From contig JALWYU010000080.1 of NCBI GenBank assembly GCA_026992635.1, positions 1 through 44,435 of the forward strand: a DNA stretch of 44,435 nt, written 5' to 3'. This DNA comes from Bacteroidota bacterium (GTDB lineage: Bacteria > Bacteroidota > Bacteroidia > JAADEI01). The notes under the pieces are model-generated. The model was not told the DNA's origin. It was given only the letters and a program-made list of their open reading frames with translations, and did no database searches. Of this stretch, positions 18,249-31,072 are shown piece by piece. How positions within the stretch are numbered: the stretch's first letter is position 1; every line of letters starts with the position of its first letter. Both the position numbers and the translations under genes were made by a program.

Positions 18249-19139
18249 ATGGCACAGAATAGCCCAAATTCTCAGACTTATGCTTCACAACCAAACAACA
18301 AGAAGAAACAAAGGAAATATGTCATCTATTTTTCAATCCTGAATGGTCTTCTGTTGCTGGGGATTGTGATGAGTTATCTTGTGCCGTGTAAAATGTGGTT
18401 TGTAGAATGGCTGAAACGGTTCTTCAAAATAGAAGATTGTTGCTCCTTTGCCGAAGCACTGCGCAACTTCTGTGCTGTATTACTGGTATGCACTTTTTGG
18501 GAAATGTTCATGGGATGGCTACACCACATTAAAATCTCTGGTATTTTCTTTTTACCGTTTGTCCGATATTATGAGAAGGAGAAAAGTCCCAGACAAGAGG
18601 CAACAATCGCCCGGAAGCTCTCACAAACACTCCCAGCCGCCTTCATCTCAATGATTGCTTTCATTATGGCGTCTGCACTCACTATTGGCGTAGGCTATCG
18701 GGGCTCAGCGCTCCTGCCCAATACCGATCATTACGCTTCCTTTGCCATAGAGCTCGTCTTTCTTTATGTTTTCCTCACGCTTGTCTGTGCCCTCTCACTT
18801 TTCTCCGGGGCTATGGCTTTCATGAGTGTCTGGCTACCGGTGTTTGGTGAGCGTGCCGAAACAAGGGCGCTGAGTAAACGGCTCAAGGACCAGTCCATGA
18901 AGCAACTGCGTCGTCTCTGGGACCTGCTGGTCCTCATCGCGATTCTTCTGGGTGCCCAGTTCCTGTGGGTCGTTCATATGACCACCCATCTTGAAAAGTA
19001 TGCCTTACTCTTTTCACTGGATACGCCTATGGGCAGGCTCTCACTCCTGCTGGTCTCCTGCCTGCTGGGAATTCTCTACCGGTGGCTCAAGATTATGCAT
19101 ATCCCCAGAGACGCAAGAACAACAAACACCAGGAAATAA
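18249..19139 (+). CDS. Six-helix membrane protein of unknown function next to the WD40-caspase
   Basis: The 296-residue protein has a polar Asn/Lys-rich N-terminus and about six hydrophobic segments (roughly 24-46, 73-90, 128-149, 163-196, 223-243, 262-279). Conserved-looking aromatic motifs are CTFWEMFMGW, FFLPFVRYYEK and LGAQFLWVVHMTTHL; all three are also preserved in the decayed copy at 4355-5256, so they probably matter for function. I recognise no family and no catalytic residues. It lies 56 nt after the caspase gene in the same direction and is probably co-transcribed, so a partnership (anchor, channel or substrate) is possible but inferred only from position. Confidence 0.75.
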   Translation: MAQNSPNSQTYASQPNNKKKQRKYVIYFSILNGLLLLGIVMSYLVPCKMWFVEWLKRFFKIEDCCSFAEALRNFCAVLLVCTFWEMFMGWLHHIKISGIFFLPFVRYYEKEKSPRQEATIARKLSQTLPAAFISMIAFIMASALTIGVGYRGSALLPNTDHYASFAIELVFLYVFLTLVCALSLFSGAMAFMSVWLPVFGERAETRALSKRLKDQSMKQLRRLWDLLVLIAILLGAQFLWVVHMTTHLEKYALLFSLDTPMGRLSLLLVSCLLGILYRWLKIMHIPRDARTTNTRK

Positions 19140-19225
19140 TGAGATGTATTCTTAGCGCAAAAAGTTTTGACACAATAGAAAGGTAACCGCATTTTGCTTT
19201 AACTTCGTGTAAAAGTGAGGGTGCG

Positions 19226-19387
19226 ATGAGGGATGGGCATGCCCTGCGCAGGTGGCTGCGCGAGACATCACTGCGCTACGGCTTCCACTCTTTGCTGGAA
19301 CACTCCTCCTGTCCTACGCCCAGCAATCCATCACCATCACTAAACCCATAACCACATTCAACAGGAAATCCCGAATGCCTTCTTAAA
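19226..19387 (+). pseudogene. 5' remnant of a second WD40-caspase-type gene
   Basis: An ATG at 19226 opens a short basic peptide (MRDGHALRRWLRE). After a frame change the sequence reads LPLFAGTLLLSYAQQSITIT then KPITTF. This matches the signal peptide and first mature residues of the intact protein (ICLTTTAHAQQPLTITEPVAVL): cleavage site AQQ, then the (P/S)-(L/I)-T-I-T-(E/K)-P block. Nothing of the WD40 repeats follows, so it is a truncated, frameshifted remnant. It lies 86 nt after the membrane protein gene, the position a tandem second cassette would take. Confidence 0.6.
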
Positions 19388-19511
19388 TGATTTATACGCA
19401 GCAATATACGCTTAGGCGCAATTATAGAAAATAAACAGAAAACCCGCCCACCCATCCTGACCTGCCACAACCGAACTGGCTCCTCAATGCATGCAATGGT
19501 GAAAAACGGAA

Positions 19512-20234
19512 TTGAACTTCCATGGCAAAAACTTCGTTATCCATTACACAGATTACACAGATAACTCTACTGAGCGTGCAGAACAGAGATGGATGGGGCA
19601 AGCCAATCAGTACTCCACGGCTCTATTGTTTGAGATTCATGACAGCCGATTCGCTAACCTTCTGGAGGAATGCCTGAAAGAATCAGAACACCTGACAGCA
19701 CCGGAGGGAGACACAACCTTTGGCTTCTGGATGCAAACCCTTGCCGACCTCCACCTCCTGGATATGGAACTGAAGGGACTCGCTGAAACCTATAAGATTG
19801 ACCCCCTGACAAGAACCGTGGAATTCACCGGCGACGAAACACGCATCCAGTACCGAATTGCCCACCTGGAAAAAGTCAGAGGAAAAAAGACACTCTATGC
19901 TGAGCTGGTGGACGCCTACGGCGATACCAACGCCTATGCATTCCACAATCTCTATCCCTACAAGGGTAAGTTTTACCCCAGGGTCGTCCGCACCCTGATC
20001 AACGCGTTCAACCTGGACAAAGACGCTTTGCTCCTGGACCCATTTAACGGGTCTGGGACAACCACGCACGAGGCTTCTCTGATGGGCATTCAGAGCGTGG
20101 GCGTAGACATTACGCCGATTGGCGTGATGCTTGCCCGCCTCAAAGACGAACTGTTATTCCTGTCCGAAGACGACCTGGCATTCAGTCTGGACGACCTGAC
20201 CGATATCCTGCGAGCAATTGAAAACCGGCGCTAG
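19512..20234 (+). CDS. DNA methyltransferase, N-terminal half (ends at an in-frame TAG)
   Basis: The 240 residues hold the AdoMet-binding half of a DNA methyltransferase: the motif X-like LYPYKGKFYPRVV and motif I LLLDPFNGSGTTTHEA (D176 and the following GSGTT), then GVDITP for motif II. There is no catalytic motif IV in this part. The frame stops at TAG (20232-20234) just after AIENRR. The same frame then continues without another stop into the catalytic half at 20265-20933. This is therefore one gene interrupted by a single amber codon, or a split enzyme whose two chains assemble. The start at 19512 follows a short spacer; a few residues could be missing. Confidence 0.8.
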   Translation: MNFHGKNFVIHYTDYTDNSTERAEQRWMGQANQYSTALLFEIHDSRFANLLEECLKESEHLTAPEGDTTFGFWMQTLADLHLLDMELKGLAETYKIDPLTRTVEFTGDETRIQYRIAHLEKVRGKKTLYAELVDAYGDTNAYAFHNLYPYKGKFYPRVVRTLINAFNLDKDALLLDPFNGSGTTTHEASLMGIQSVGVDITPIGVMLARLKDELLFLSEDDLAFSLDDLTDILRAIENRR

Positions 20235-20264
20235 CACCATCCCAACCCAACTATCCACAACCTT

Positions 20265-20933
20265 ATGCTCATACTCTATTTTGACACAATTGACGCCTTT
20301 GCACGCACTTCACGTTATAACCGAAAGGGAAAAACCGGCCTGTTTATTGAAAAATTCAACTATGTTCGTACCTGCCACCGGAAACTCAAAGCGATTCAGG
20401 AACGGTACAGCCTGCAGTTTGCCCGGGCAACAATTCTGGAAGATGACGCCCTGAACCTTAACACATATTCAGACTTCAAAGAAAAGTTTGACGCCATCAT
20501 CACCAGCCCACCCTACTACTTCTCCATAGACTACGTGGGGAAAGACAAACTTGCCTACGAATATCTTGGCATAGACATGAAACACATTGAATCCAGGTAT
20601 TTGGGTATGAAGGGTTCGGGCACGGTCCGCCACAGCGGACATGGACTGCTACCGGCAAAAGTACTCCAGTACTACGAAGACCTTTACACATCAATCCAGC
20701 ACATGTACTGGGCGTTGAAGCCTGGTGGCTGGCTGGCAATCATCGTTGGCGACAGTACGGTCAATGGCAGGAAGATCCCCACGACAGCCATGACCAGGCG
20801 CTTTTGTGAAGAGGTAGGTTTCCGGTTTAAGTGCTTAGTGTTCAATCCACTGCTGGGCACCAGAAACCGGGCAATCCGTGGCGAAAGTATTATTGTTTTC
20901 AGGAAGGAACTTAATTTCAAAAAGTTTTGCTAA
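20265..20933 (+). CDS. DNA methyltransferase, C-terminal catalytic half
   Basis: The 222 residues continue the enzyme begun at 19512, in the same frame, after one TAG and ten sense codons. They contain motif IV, I-I-T-S-P-P-Y-Y (TSPPY, residues 331-335 if numbered through the stop), then DYVGKDKLAYEYLG and LKPGGWLAIIVGDSTVNGR. The TSPPY form is common among N4-cytosine enzymes, though N6-adenine cannot be excluded. Together with the N-terminal half it would make an enzyme of about 473 residues with motif I before motif IV. The ATG at 20265 has no clear ribosome binding site. No restriction partner is recognisable next to it. Confidence 0.8.
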   Translation: MLILYFDTIDAFARTSRYNRKGKTGLFIEKFNYVRTCHRKLKAIQERYSLQFARATILEDDALNLNTYSDFKEKFDAIITSPPYYFSIDYVGKDKLAYEYLGIDMKHIESRYLGMKGSGTVRHSGHGLLPAKVLQYYEDLYTSIQHMYWALKPGGWLAIIVGDSTVNGRKIPTTAMTRRFCEEVGFRFKCLVFNPLLGTRNRAIRGESIIVFRKELNFKKFC

Positions 20934-20957
20934 CCTGTAACAGATTCATCAGCAGGA

Positions 20958-21164
20958 ATGCCAATCCTGCACTGTGATGACATCCAGTTCGCCCAATTGC
21001 TCAGTATTTTGGAGCACGCCTTTTGGCAATATGCTCCAGTTCATGGACACTGCAGAAGCGTAGATTATCCAAGCCTGAACAGCAAGCAACAGAAAAAACG
21101 CATACATGTGACAAAAGATAAATTCAATATAGCAAACCCATTCATCAGAACCAAGCCAAACTAA
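20958..21164 (+). CDS. Short open frame of unknown status after the methyltransferase
   Basis: The 68-codon frame begins 24 nt after the methyltransferase stop and ends inside the opposing gene's stop region. The first part (DDIQFAQLLSILEHAFWQYA) could form a helix; the rest is basic. It resembles nothing I know. It could be a small partner, the remnant of a restriction gene, or chance. Confidence 0.2.
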   Translation: MPILHCDDIQFAQLLSILEHAFWQYAPVHGHCRSVDYPSLNSKQQKKRIHVTKDKFNIANPFIRTKPN

Positions 21165-22807
21165 TCCATCGTAAACACAACCCTGTGCCAGACACCCTGA
21201 GCCGTACTGACGCGAAGCGCATAAGTGCCGGAAGGTAAGGAAACGGCAATGGGCAACCGACGCACAACCCCTACTAGTGCACGCCGGTAAACCACCCTGC
21301 CCACCATATCGTACACCTCTACCACCACATTTTTCTGGGGCTTGGCAAATACGACCTGCCAGCCCTGTGGACCACGCCAGACATGCAGGGCATCACTGGA
21401 TAACGCCTGAAACACCTCACCTGTATACCCGCCACCACCAGTACTATCACTTCCTGTGCCGCCACCACTGGCAATAGACCCGCATGTGTCTATCGTACCG
21501 CCCGACGACACCTGCCCACTGTCTATAACCACACGCCCACTATCTACTACTATACCCAGCACCGAATCATACGCTGCCGTACCCCCTGGAACCATCACAC
21601 CATCTTGCGTGACCAGGTCAGGACAACCCGACACCGTCAGATTCCCCAATGAATCAATCTTGACCAGCCAAACCTCTATTAAGTTGACGGCATGATTGGT
21701 ATACCCCGCCAGCAAAAAGCCATGGTCCCTCGTCTCCACCACCGAGTAAAACACATCGTCCGAACCCCGACCAATAGACCGTACCCACTCCAGGTTTCCA
21801 CTGGCATCCAGCTTCAACACATAGCCATCGGGCGAAAAGGGCGCACCATGTCCAAAGGACTCCGTCATGCCTGCAACCACATACCCGCCATCATGGGTTT
21901 CTATCACGGCATACGCTCGCTCATCGCGACTGCCACCGATCGCACGCGTCCACTGCACATTCCCACTGCCATCCAGCTTGACCACAAACACATCCTCTCC
22001 TCCCTGACCATAGGAATACGTCCAGCCCGCAACCACATATCCCCCATCACTCGTCTGAATAATATCCGCGCCCACATCCACCGAATCACCCCCAATGAAC
22101 TTCGCCCATTGGACAAAACCACTGGCATCCAGTTTCACCACAAGCACGTCCGAACGAAGCGTATACGACCGACTGTATCCCACTATGGCATATCCCCCAT
22201 CCGTCGTCTGCACAATAGATGCGGCTTCATCAAAAGAAGTGCCCCCAATCGTTCGTGTCCACTGAACGTTCCCACTGGAGTCCAGTTTAATCACATAAGC
22301 ATCCCGGTAACCTGGACCATACGAAATGGTGTAGCCCACTGCAACATACCCTCCATCTGTGGTCTGGATGATTTTCCAAATCCGCTCCTCGTTAGTCCCG
22401 CCAATGACTCGCGTCCACTGGATATTTCCACTGGCATCCATTTTTACCAGGTAGGCATCGCCCTGACCACTCCCATAAGAATATGTCCATCCAGCAAGGG
22501 CATATCCACCGTCCGTGGTCTGAATCACACAGCTCACCGCATCATTGTTTGCTGATCCGCCAATCGTTCTCGTCCACTGGATATTGCCCAGCGAATCCAG
22601 CTTGATGAGATACGCATCCACCGCTCCCTGCCCAAATGAAGTTGTATAACCTGCTATGGCATACCCACCATCCCGGGTTAAAACCACCGAACGCGCCCAC
22701 TCATTACCGGGACCTCCGATCGTAGCCACACCCTGCGCGTACCCCACCAGGAGCGTTGTTCCTGAGGTGAGGATCAGTCCTAGGACCTGCCATTTCGCTC
22801 TTGCCAT
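21161..22807 (-). CDS. T9SS-exported beta-propeller-like surface protein
   Basis: I use the ATG at 22807, ten codons into the frame, because it gives a standard signal peptide (MARAKWQVLGLILTSG, cleavage after GYA). The mature protein has seven repeats of about 50 residues, each with an IQTTDGGYAIAGYT-like strand, a (D)AYLIKLDSSGN strand and a W-(T/A)-(R/K)-x-IGG turn. Seven units suggest a closed propeller. After a Ser/Gly/Thr linker, the last 85 residues form a type A T9SS C-terminal sorting domain (VVVEVYDMVGRVVYRR, then LPSGTYALRV and a terminal VVFTMD). The protein is thus expected to be exported by the Por system and attached or released at the cell surface. Ligand and role are unknown. 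The gene is divergent from the alpha-2-macroglobulin gene. Confidence 0.85.
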   Translation of the reverse strand: MARAKWQVLGLILTSGTTLLVGYAQGVATIGGPGNEWARSVVLTRDGGYAIAGYTTSFGQGAVDAYLIKLDSLGNIQWTRTIGGSANNDAVSCVIQTTDGGYALAGWTYSYGSGQGDAYLVKMDASGNIQWTRVIGGTNEERIWKIIQTTDGGYVAVGYTISYGPGYRDAYVIKLDSSGNVQWTRTIGGTSFDEAASIVQTTDGGYAIVGYSRSYTLRSDVLVVKLDASGFVQWAKFIGGDSVDVGADIIQTSDGGYVVAGWTYSYGQGGEDVFVVKLDGSGNVQWTRAIGGSRDERAYAVIETHDGGYVVAGMTESFGHGAPFSPDGYVLKLDASGNLEWVRSIGRGSDDVFYSVVETRDHGFLLAGYTNHAVNLIEVWLVKIDSLGNLTVSGCPDLVTQDGVMVPGGTAAYDSVLGIVVDSGRVVIDSGQVSSGGTIDTCGSIASGGGTGSDSTGGGGYTGEVFQALSSDALHVWRGPQGWQVVFAKPQKNVVVEVYDMVGRVVYRRALVGVVRRLPIAVSLPSGTYALRVSTAQGVWHRVVFTMD

Positions 22808-22942
22808 TCTCCTTGGGTTTTCAGAGGCGCAAGCCATACTTACTATACAAACAAGCCAGACAGACAGAAAAGTTCCTCAATTGACTCTTACTGCCAACAC
22901 GATACGCTCAAAATCCCTTAAGTTTACTACAAAAAGTTTACA

Positions 22943-25900
22943 ATGGCAAGGTCAGGCATGCCCGCCACTGCAACCAATCCTGTAGCACGCAATTCACTGC
23001 TTTTCAAATTGTTTTGCCGACATGCGTCTTTCTTCCTCCTGCTCTTAGCAGGAATCCTGATCGGTCCACGGCAAACAGGGTGCGGCAAAGCACGGTCGCG
23101 ACCCACAAGCCCCCATATCGCCCAAAAGTACTTCGTTGCCTATCCCGAAGGCATCGTCTCACGCGCCGCACCCCTTGTGTTCGTCTTCCGCAAACCCCTT
23201 CCAGAAAAAATCCTCGCCAACAACGAACTCCTTGACAAAATCCTTTCCTTCTCCCCAACAATTCAAGGACAAGCCCAGTGGGTCAATGCCACTACACTGC
23301 GCTTCACACCCGATACGTTCCTCCCTTCCAACCAGCAATTTGAAGGAACCCTCCACCTGAATTTGCTCTTTCCCAACCTCCCCGACGAAGAGCAGGAATT
23401 ACACTCTCTGTTCGCCACACCTCCCCAGGATTTTGAAGTTCTGTACGAGGGATTGCGCACCTTCCCGGATAACCGCTATTACATCCAGTACACTGGCAAA
23501 GTGATTCTGCGCGATGCCGAAGCCCTACCACGAGTCCAGCAAATGCTTCACGTGCATGCCGACCAGTTCTCCATCCCCATCATCTGGGAAGAAATAGAAC
23601 GCCACCGAATCTTCCGGTTTGTGCTGGACAGCATCCCCCGGCAAAAGACAGCCACAAACCTGATCATCAGCTGGAAGGGACAACCCATCGGCGTCAAGAA
23701 AACCCAGACCGATACACTCCTGATTCCGGGCACCGCCTCCTTTACAATTGTCTCCGTTAAGGTCATTGCAGAACCCCAACGGACTATCCAGATCCTGTTC
23801 TCTGACCCCGTAGATCCAAACCAGGACCTGAAAGGCTTGGTCCGACTGCGTACACTCAACGATGAGCACATACGGATCCTTGCCGACGGAAACGCCATCT
23901 ATGTGTATCCCTCCGAACAACTCGTTGGCACCTACACCCTGGAAATCGCGCCGGCAATCCGCAGTGTCTATGGTGATTCCCTGCATCTGCCCGACCCCCA
24001 CCAGAAAGTGTTCCTTACAGAAGTCCACTTGGACGACTACAAACCCCAGATCAAAAAAGCCACTGAAGGATTTATCCTGCCCACAGGCTCGGGACGCGTC
24101 CTCTACCCGATCCTGACCATGAACATCCGCAAGCTCAAGGTTACGGTTCTCCGTGTGTATTCCCATAATGTCCTCCAGTTTCTGCAAGAGATGAATTATG
24201 ACGACCTGAAAGCCGGATACTATTCATCGTGGGTCGTCCCTCGCGTCGCCGACACAGCCTTTCACGGCACCATTGACCTGACTACCCTGAACCCAGTACG
24301 TAACCAATGGCAACGCTACTACCTGGACATGAAAAAGCTGGTGGACATAGATCCGGGCGCCATTTACTTCCTGGAAATCGCCATGGACCCCTCAGGAGCA
24401 CTCTACACCTGCCCTAATGGAATTCAACACCACGCCACATCCACTTCGGACGAAAACGATGAAGACGACGAATACGACTACTATGACGACTACTATGACG
24501 ACTACTATGACGACGATGAGGGCTGGCTCTGGTACCGCATAGACAACCCTTGCGACCCGCGCTATTACCGCTATCGCAAACGGCGCATCCGAACCTATTT
24601 GCTGGCAACCAACATTGGCGCCATCGCCAAAAAAAACCCTACCGACTCCCTGTGGGTCGCCGTCCTCTACCTGAATAATGCCACACCCGTCCCCCAAGCC
24701 CATATTGAAGTCTTCAACTACGCCCAGCACAAAATCGCAGAAGGCTACACCAACAACCATGGAATTGCACGCATCCTGGCAGACCCACGAAAAGCTGCAT
24801 TCCTCATCGTACACAAAGGCAAACAAACCACTTATCTGAGTTTGCGCCATCCCCTCCCCTTAGAAATGTTTGACATCCGCGGAAACCAGGTCAAGAAAAA
24901 CCTCCAGGTCTTTATCTACGGGGAACGCGGTGTGTGGCGTCCGGGCGACACCCTCCACCTCACATGCATTGTACGCGACCTGCACAGCCCCCATCCACCT
25001 GAATACCCCCTGAAACTCGCATTGTACGATCCCCGGGGAAAACTCCGCTATCAGCAGGTCAACACGACACCGGTCAATGGCTTCTACACCTTTCATATTG
25101 GCACGGCACCCACGGACCTTACTGGCGTCTGGGAAGCCCGTGTCCACATAGGCGGTGCCACCTTCTCGCAAACACTGCGTATTGAAGCCATCAAGCCCAA
25201 CCGACTCATGATTGACATCAACCCCTCAAAAGAACTCATCCTCCCCAGCAAACAAATTCAGTTCGCCGTGAAATGGCTGTATGGCGCACCCGCCGCCAAC
25301 GTATCCATCACAGTAGAAGGACGATACACGGTCCTTGCCCATCCCTTCAAAAAGTTCGCCACCTACTTTTTTGCCGATCCATCCGCACCCTGGTATAAGG
25401 GAAGACACCTGATTTTTCAGGGGGAAGCCAGCGAACAGGGTACCGGCACCTTTGAACTCCCCCTCCAGAAAGCCAATCTCCCTGGCATCATTGACTACCA
25501 CCTGACCTTCACCATGCACGAGCCAGGCGGCGGGACTTCCATAGAGGGTAGAACCCTCCGTATCTATCCCTATGACAAGTACGTGGGCATACTGGCAGGG
25601 AAAGAATACTGGTGGGGACGTGCCCTGTCCGCCGGAAAAACCAATACCATTTCACTGGTCGTCCTCAACCGACGGGGTCAGCCCACGACCGCCCGCGTCA
25701 AACTGGAAATCTACGAACTGGAATGGCACTGGTGGTGGGAAGAAAACACTATGGGTACTGGCTTCACATTCCGTGAAGGCACGGGCACAACCAAACTCCT
25801 GGACACAATCCTGACCGTACACAAACCCACAGACGTCCTGTTTCGGGTTCCTCCTCGCTGGGCAAAATACTATATTCGTGCCACCTGCTTAGAAAGCGGG

Positions 25901-28617
25901 CACACCGCCGGACTCGTCGTCTACGGCGAATGGTTCTGGAGCTCCCTGCCTGGAGACGAAGTCAAATCCGCCAGACTCCTGATGTTTTCCGCAACCCGGG
26001 AAAAATACCATGTGGGCGAAACCGTTCGCGTCCACATCCCCTCCGAAGACACTGCCCTCGCACTGATTACCATAGAACAGGGGAGCCGAATCCTCCATAC
26101 GTGGACAATGCCTGTCTTTCCACCCGGGAAAGACCTGACTTTTAAAGCCACACCCCATATGGCACCCAATATCTATGTGTCGGTCTGGCTGGTCCGACCC
26201 CACACGCGCCACACCGCATCCGTACCCCTGCGCCAGTATGGCATACTCAATATCCTGGTAGAAAATCCGGATACGCGCCTCCATCCCGTCATTGAAGCAC
26301 CCGAAAAGGTCAAGCCTGGCTCAACCCTCCGTGTCAAAATTCGCGAGCGATCCGGAAAACCCATGACGATTACGCTTGCTCTCGTGGATGAAGGCTTATT
26401 GCGCCTCACAAACTTTCAGGTGCCTAACCCCTGGAACTACTTCTACGGCAGACAGGCATTGAACGTCTCCACTTACGATCACTACGACTATGTAATGGGA
26501 TGGTTCCACCTGGACCAGACACGGACCGTGCGCATCGGTGGGGGTGCACGGACTCCCACTGCACCTGGCAAAGACCAGCTCCGCATACGATACCTGGTTC
26601 GCTTCCTTGGACCCATTACGATTCCTGCCAACCAGCAAGTTACTTTCTCTATTCCCATACCCGATTGGTACTTTGGAACGGCACGCCTTATGGTGGTCAG
26701 TGGCAATGCACAAAGCGCCTATGGTAGCGCCCAAAAACAAGTGCGTGTCGTCCAGAAGTTCATGGTAGACATGACGGCACCCCCTGTTGTTGCACCGGGC
26801 GAGCGCCTCCTCCTGCCCGTCAACGTATTCGCAATAGAACAAGGCGTGCGGCAGGTTCACGTCTCCCTCCAGATTACGGGACCCGCTACGCTGGAAAAAA
26901 ACTCCATCCAAACCGTACGCTTCACCCAACCAGGCACCCAAACCATCTATTTCCCCATGCAGGTGAAGAAACGGGAAGGGACTATCCGGATCACAGTCCG
27001 TGCCACAGGCTATGGAGAACACTTCACGCGAACCCAGACGATTACCGTCAAAGCCAAAGCGCCATCCATAACCCATGTCTACAGTCATCGGATTGCCCCC
27101 GGTGAAACTTGGACGACACCTGTGGAAGTCTTTCCCTATGGGGCAGACCGCAGTATCCACCTTGAACTCACCGCTTTCCATCCACTACGCCTCGCACACC
27201 ACTTAGGATGGCTGCTGGCTTACCCCCACGGATGCCTGGAACAAATCACGTCCCGCGCCTTCGCCGTACTCTACCTGGACCAGCTGACCAATCTGAACTC
27301 CCGGCAACGACAAGCACAAACCCGTGTCATCACAACCGTCCTTCAACGACTGGGTGCTTACCAGACACCTGCCGGTGGATTCGCACTCTGGCCGGAAGAC
27401 CCCTCCATCAATGACTACTTGAGCATCTATGCAGGGCACCTGATGGTAGAAGCCCAGCAAAAAGGCTTTCAAGCGCCAGACGCCGTTTACCACTCCTGGG
27501 AAAGCTATGAGCGACGCCAGGCAATAGAATGGTACATTGGAAAAGGGAAAGCCGACCTCCAGGCATATCGGCTTTACGTCCTTGCCTTAGCCGGTAAGCC
27601 ACTGTACACCGCGATGAACTACCTGCGAAGTGTAGCGCAAACGCTCTCTCCACTGGGCAAATGGCTGCTTGCCGCCGCCTACGCCTTGGCAGGCAATTCA
27701 CGGGTAAGCCGCCTGATCACCACTTCACTCTCAAGCAATTACGACTCCCGGGACTTCCGGCACTACACCTATGGAGGGAAAATCCGCGACCGCGCAATGA
27801 TGGTTCAGGCAATGGTACGCAGTGGCTTCGCTATCCAGGCAATCGCACCCCATGCCCAGGCACTCGCCACATCCCTGAATGAAACACCCTGGATCAGTAC
27901 GCAAACCCTTGCCTGGACACTCTACGCCCTCGCCCTCTACGCCCAACAATGGTATGCCCATCAACAACAGACCGCCTTCCAGATCGCCATCACCTACGAC
28001 AGACAACCTATTCCCCTGCCCCAGTATCCGGAATCCTGGATTGTGAGCCTGCCCCTACCTGTACACACTGCCCGGCACCACACACTAACCCTTTCCAACC
28101 ACAGCACCACACCCGTATATGCCCAGGTGATTGTCCGGGGTATCCCCGACAATTTCTACGAAGTGCCCATGCAGCAGGAAGGGGTTGTCCTCCGGGTCAC
28201 TTATGAGACCCCCGAGGGGAAATCCGTCAAACCCTCAGCGGTTCCCGTGGGAAGAAACCTGCTTGCGATCGTGGAAGTGCTCCGCACGCGTTCTCCCACT
28301 GGCAACCAGTACGAAAATATGGTACTGGAGTTTGTCGTCCCCTCAGGATGGCAAATCCTGCCCGAACGCCTCCTCAACCCCACAACCCATTCTGACGCCA
28401 ACGCCGCCACCTACCGGGATATCCGCGACGACCGCGTGTACATCTACTTCAGCATGCGTGCAAAAGAAACCATGCGTTTCGTCATTCCTTTAGCAGTCGC
28501 TTACTCTGGTACTTTCTACCTGCCGCCAGTCCGCGTGGAAGACATGTATCACTCGCACGAGATCCATGCCAACACTTCGGGCAAGTGGCTCACCATTGCC
28601 CCACCTACTCCAGTGCC

Positions 28618-28621
<4 letters not shown>
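22943..28621 (+). CDS. Bacterial alpha-2-macroglobulin family protein with thioester
   Basis: This 1892-residue envelope protein is expected to trap attacking proteases through a reactive thioester after bait-region cleavage. The N-terminus has a hydrophobic signal (FFLLLLAGILIG) followed by RQTGC; the Cys could be lipidated, but Gln at -3 makes the lipobox imperfect. MG-type beta domains fill the first two thirds, including YGERGVWRPGDTLHL and the domain around LALVDEGLLRLTNF. The thioester motif C1431-L-E-Q1434 lies in YPHGCLEQITSR, followed by the alpha/alpha-toroid (about 1410-1700). A striking Asp/Tyr tract occupies about 503-529. Length is typical of the YfhM group. The stop overlaps the PBP1C start (ATGA), the conserved pairing of protease trap and cell-wall repair enzyme. 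Confidence 0.93.
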
Positions 28622-31062
<2,441 letters not shown>

Positions 31063-31072
31063 CGCCGACTGA

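Noticed and set aside
21692-22555. 287-codon plus-strand frame inside the beta-propeller protein gene
   Set aside because: It is antisense to seven coding repeats with no recognisable family.
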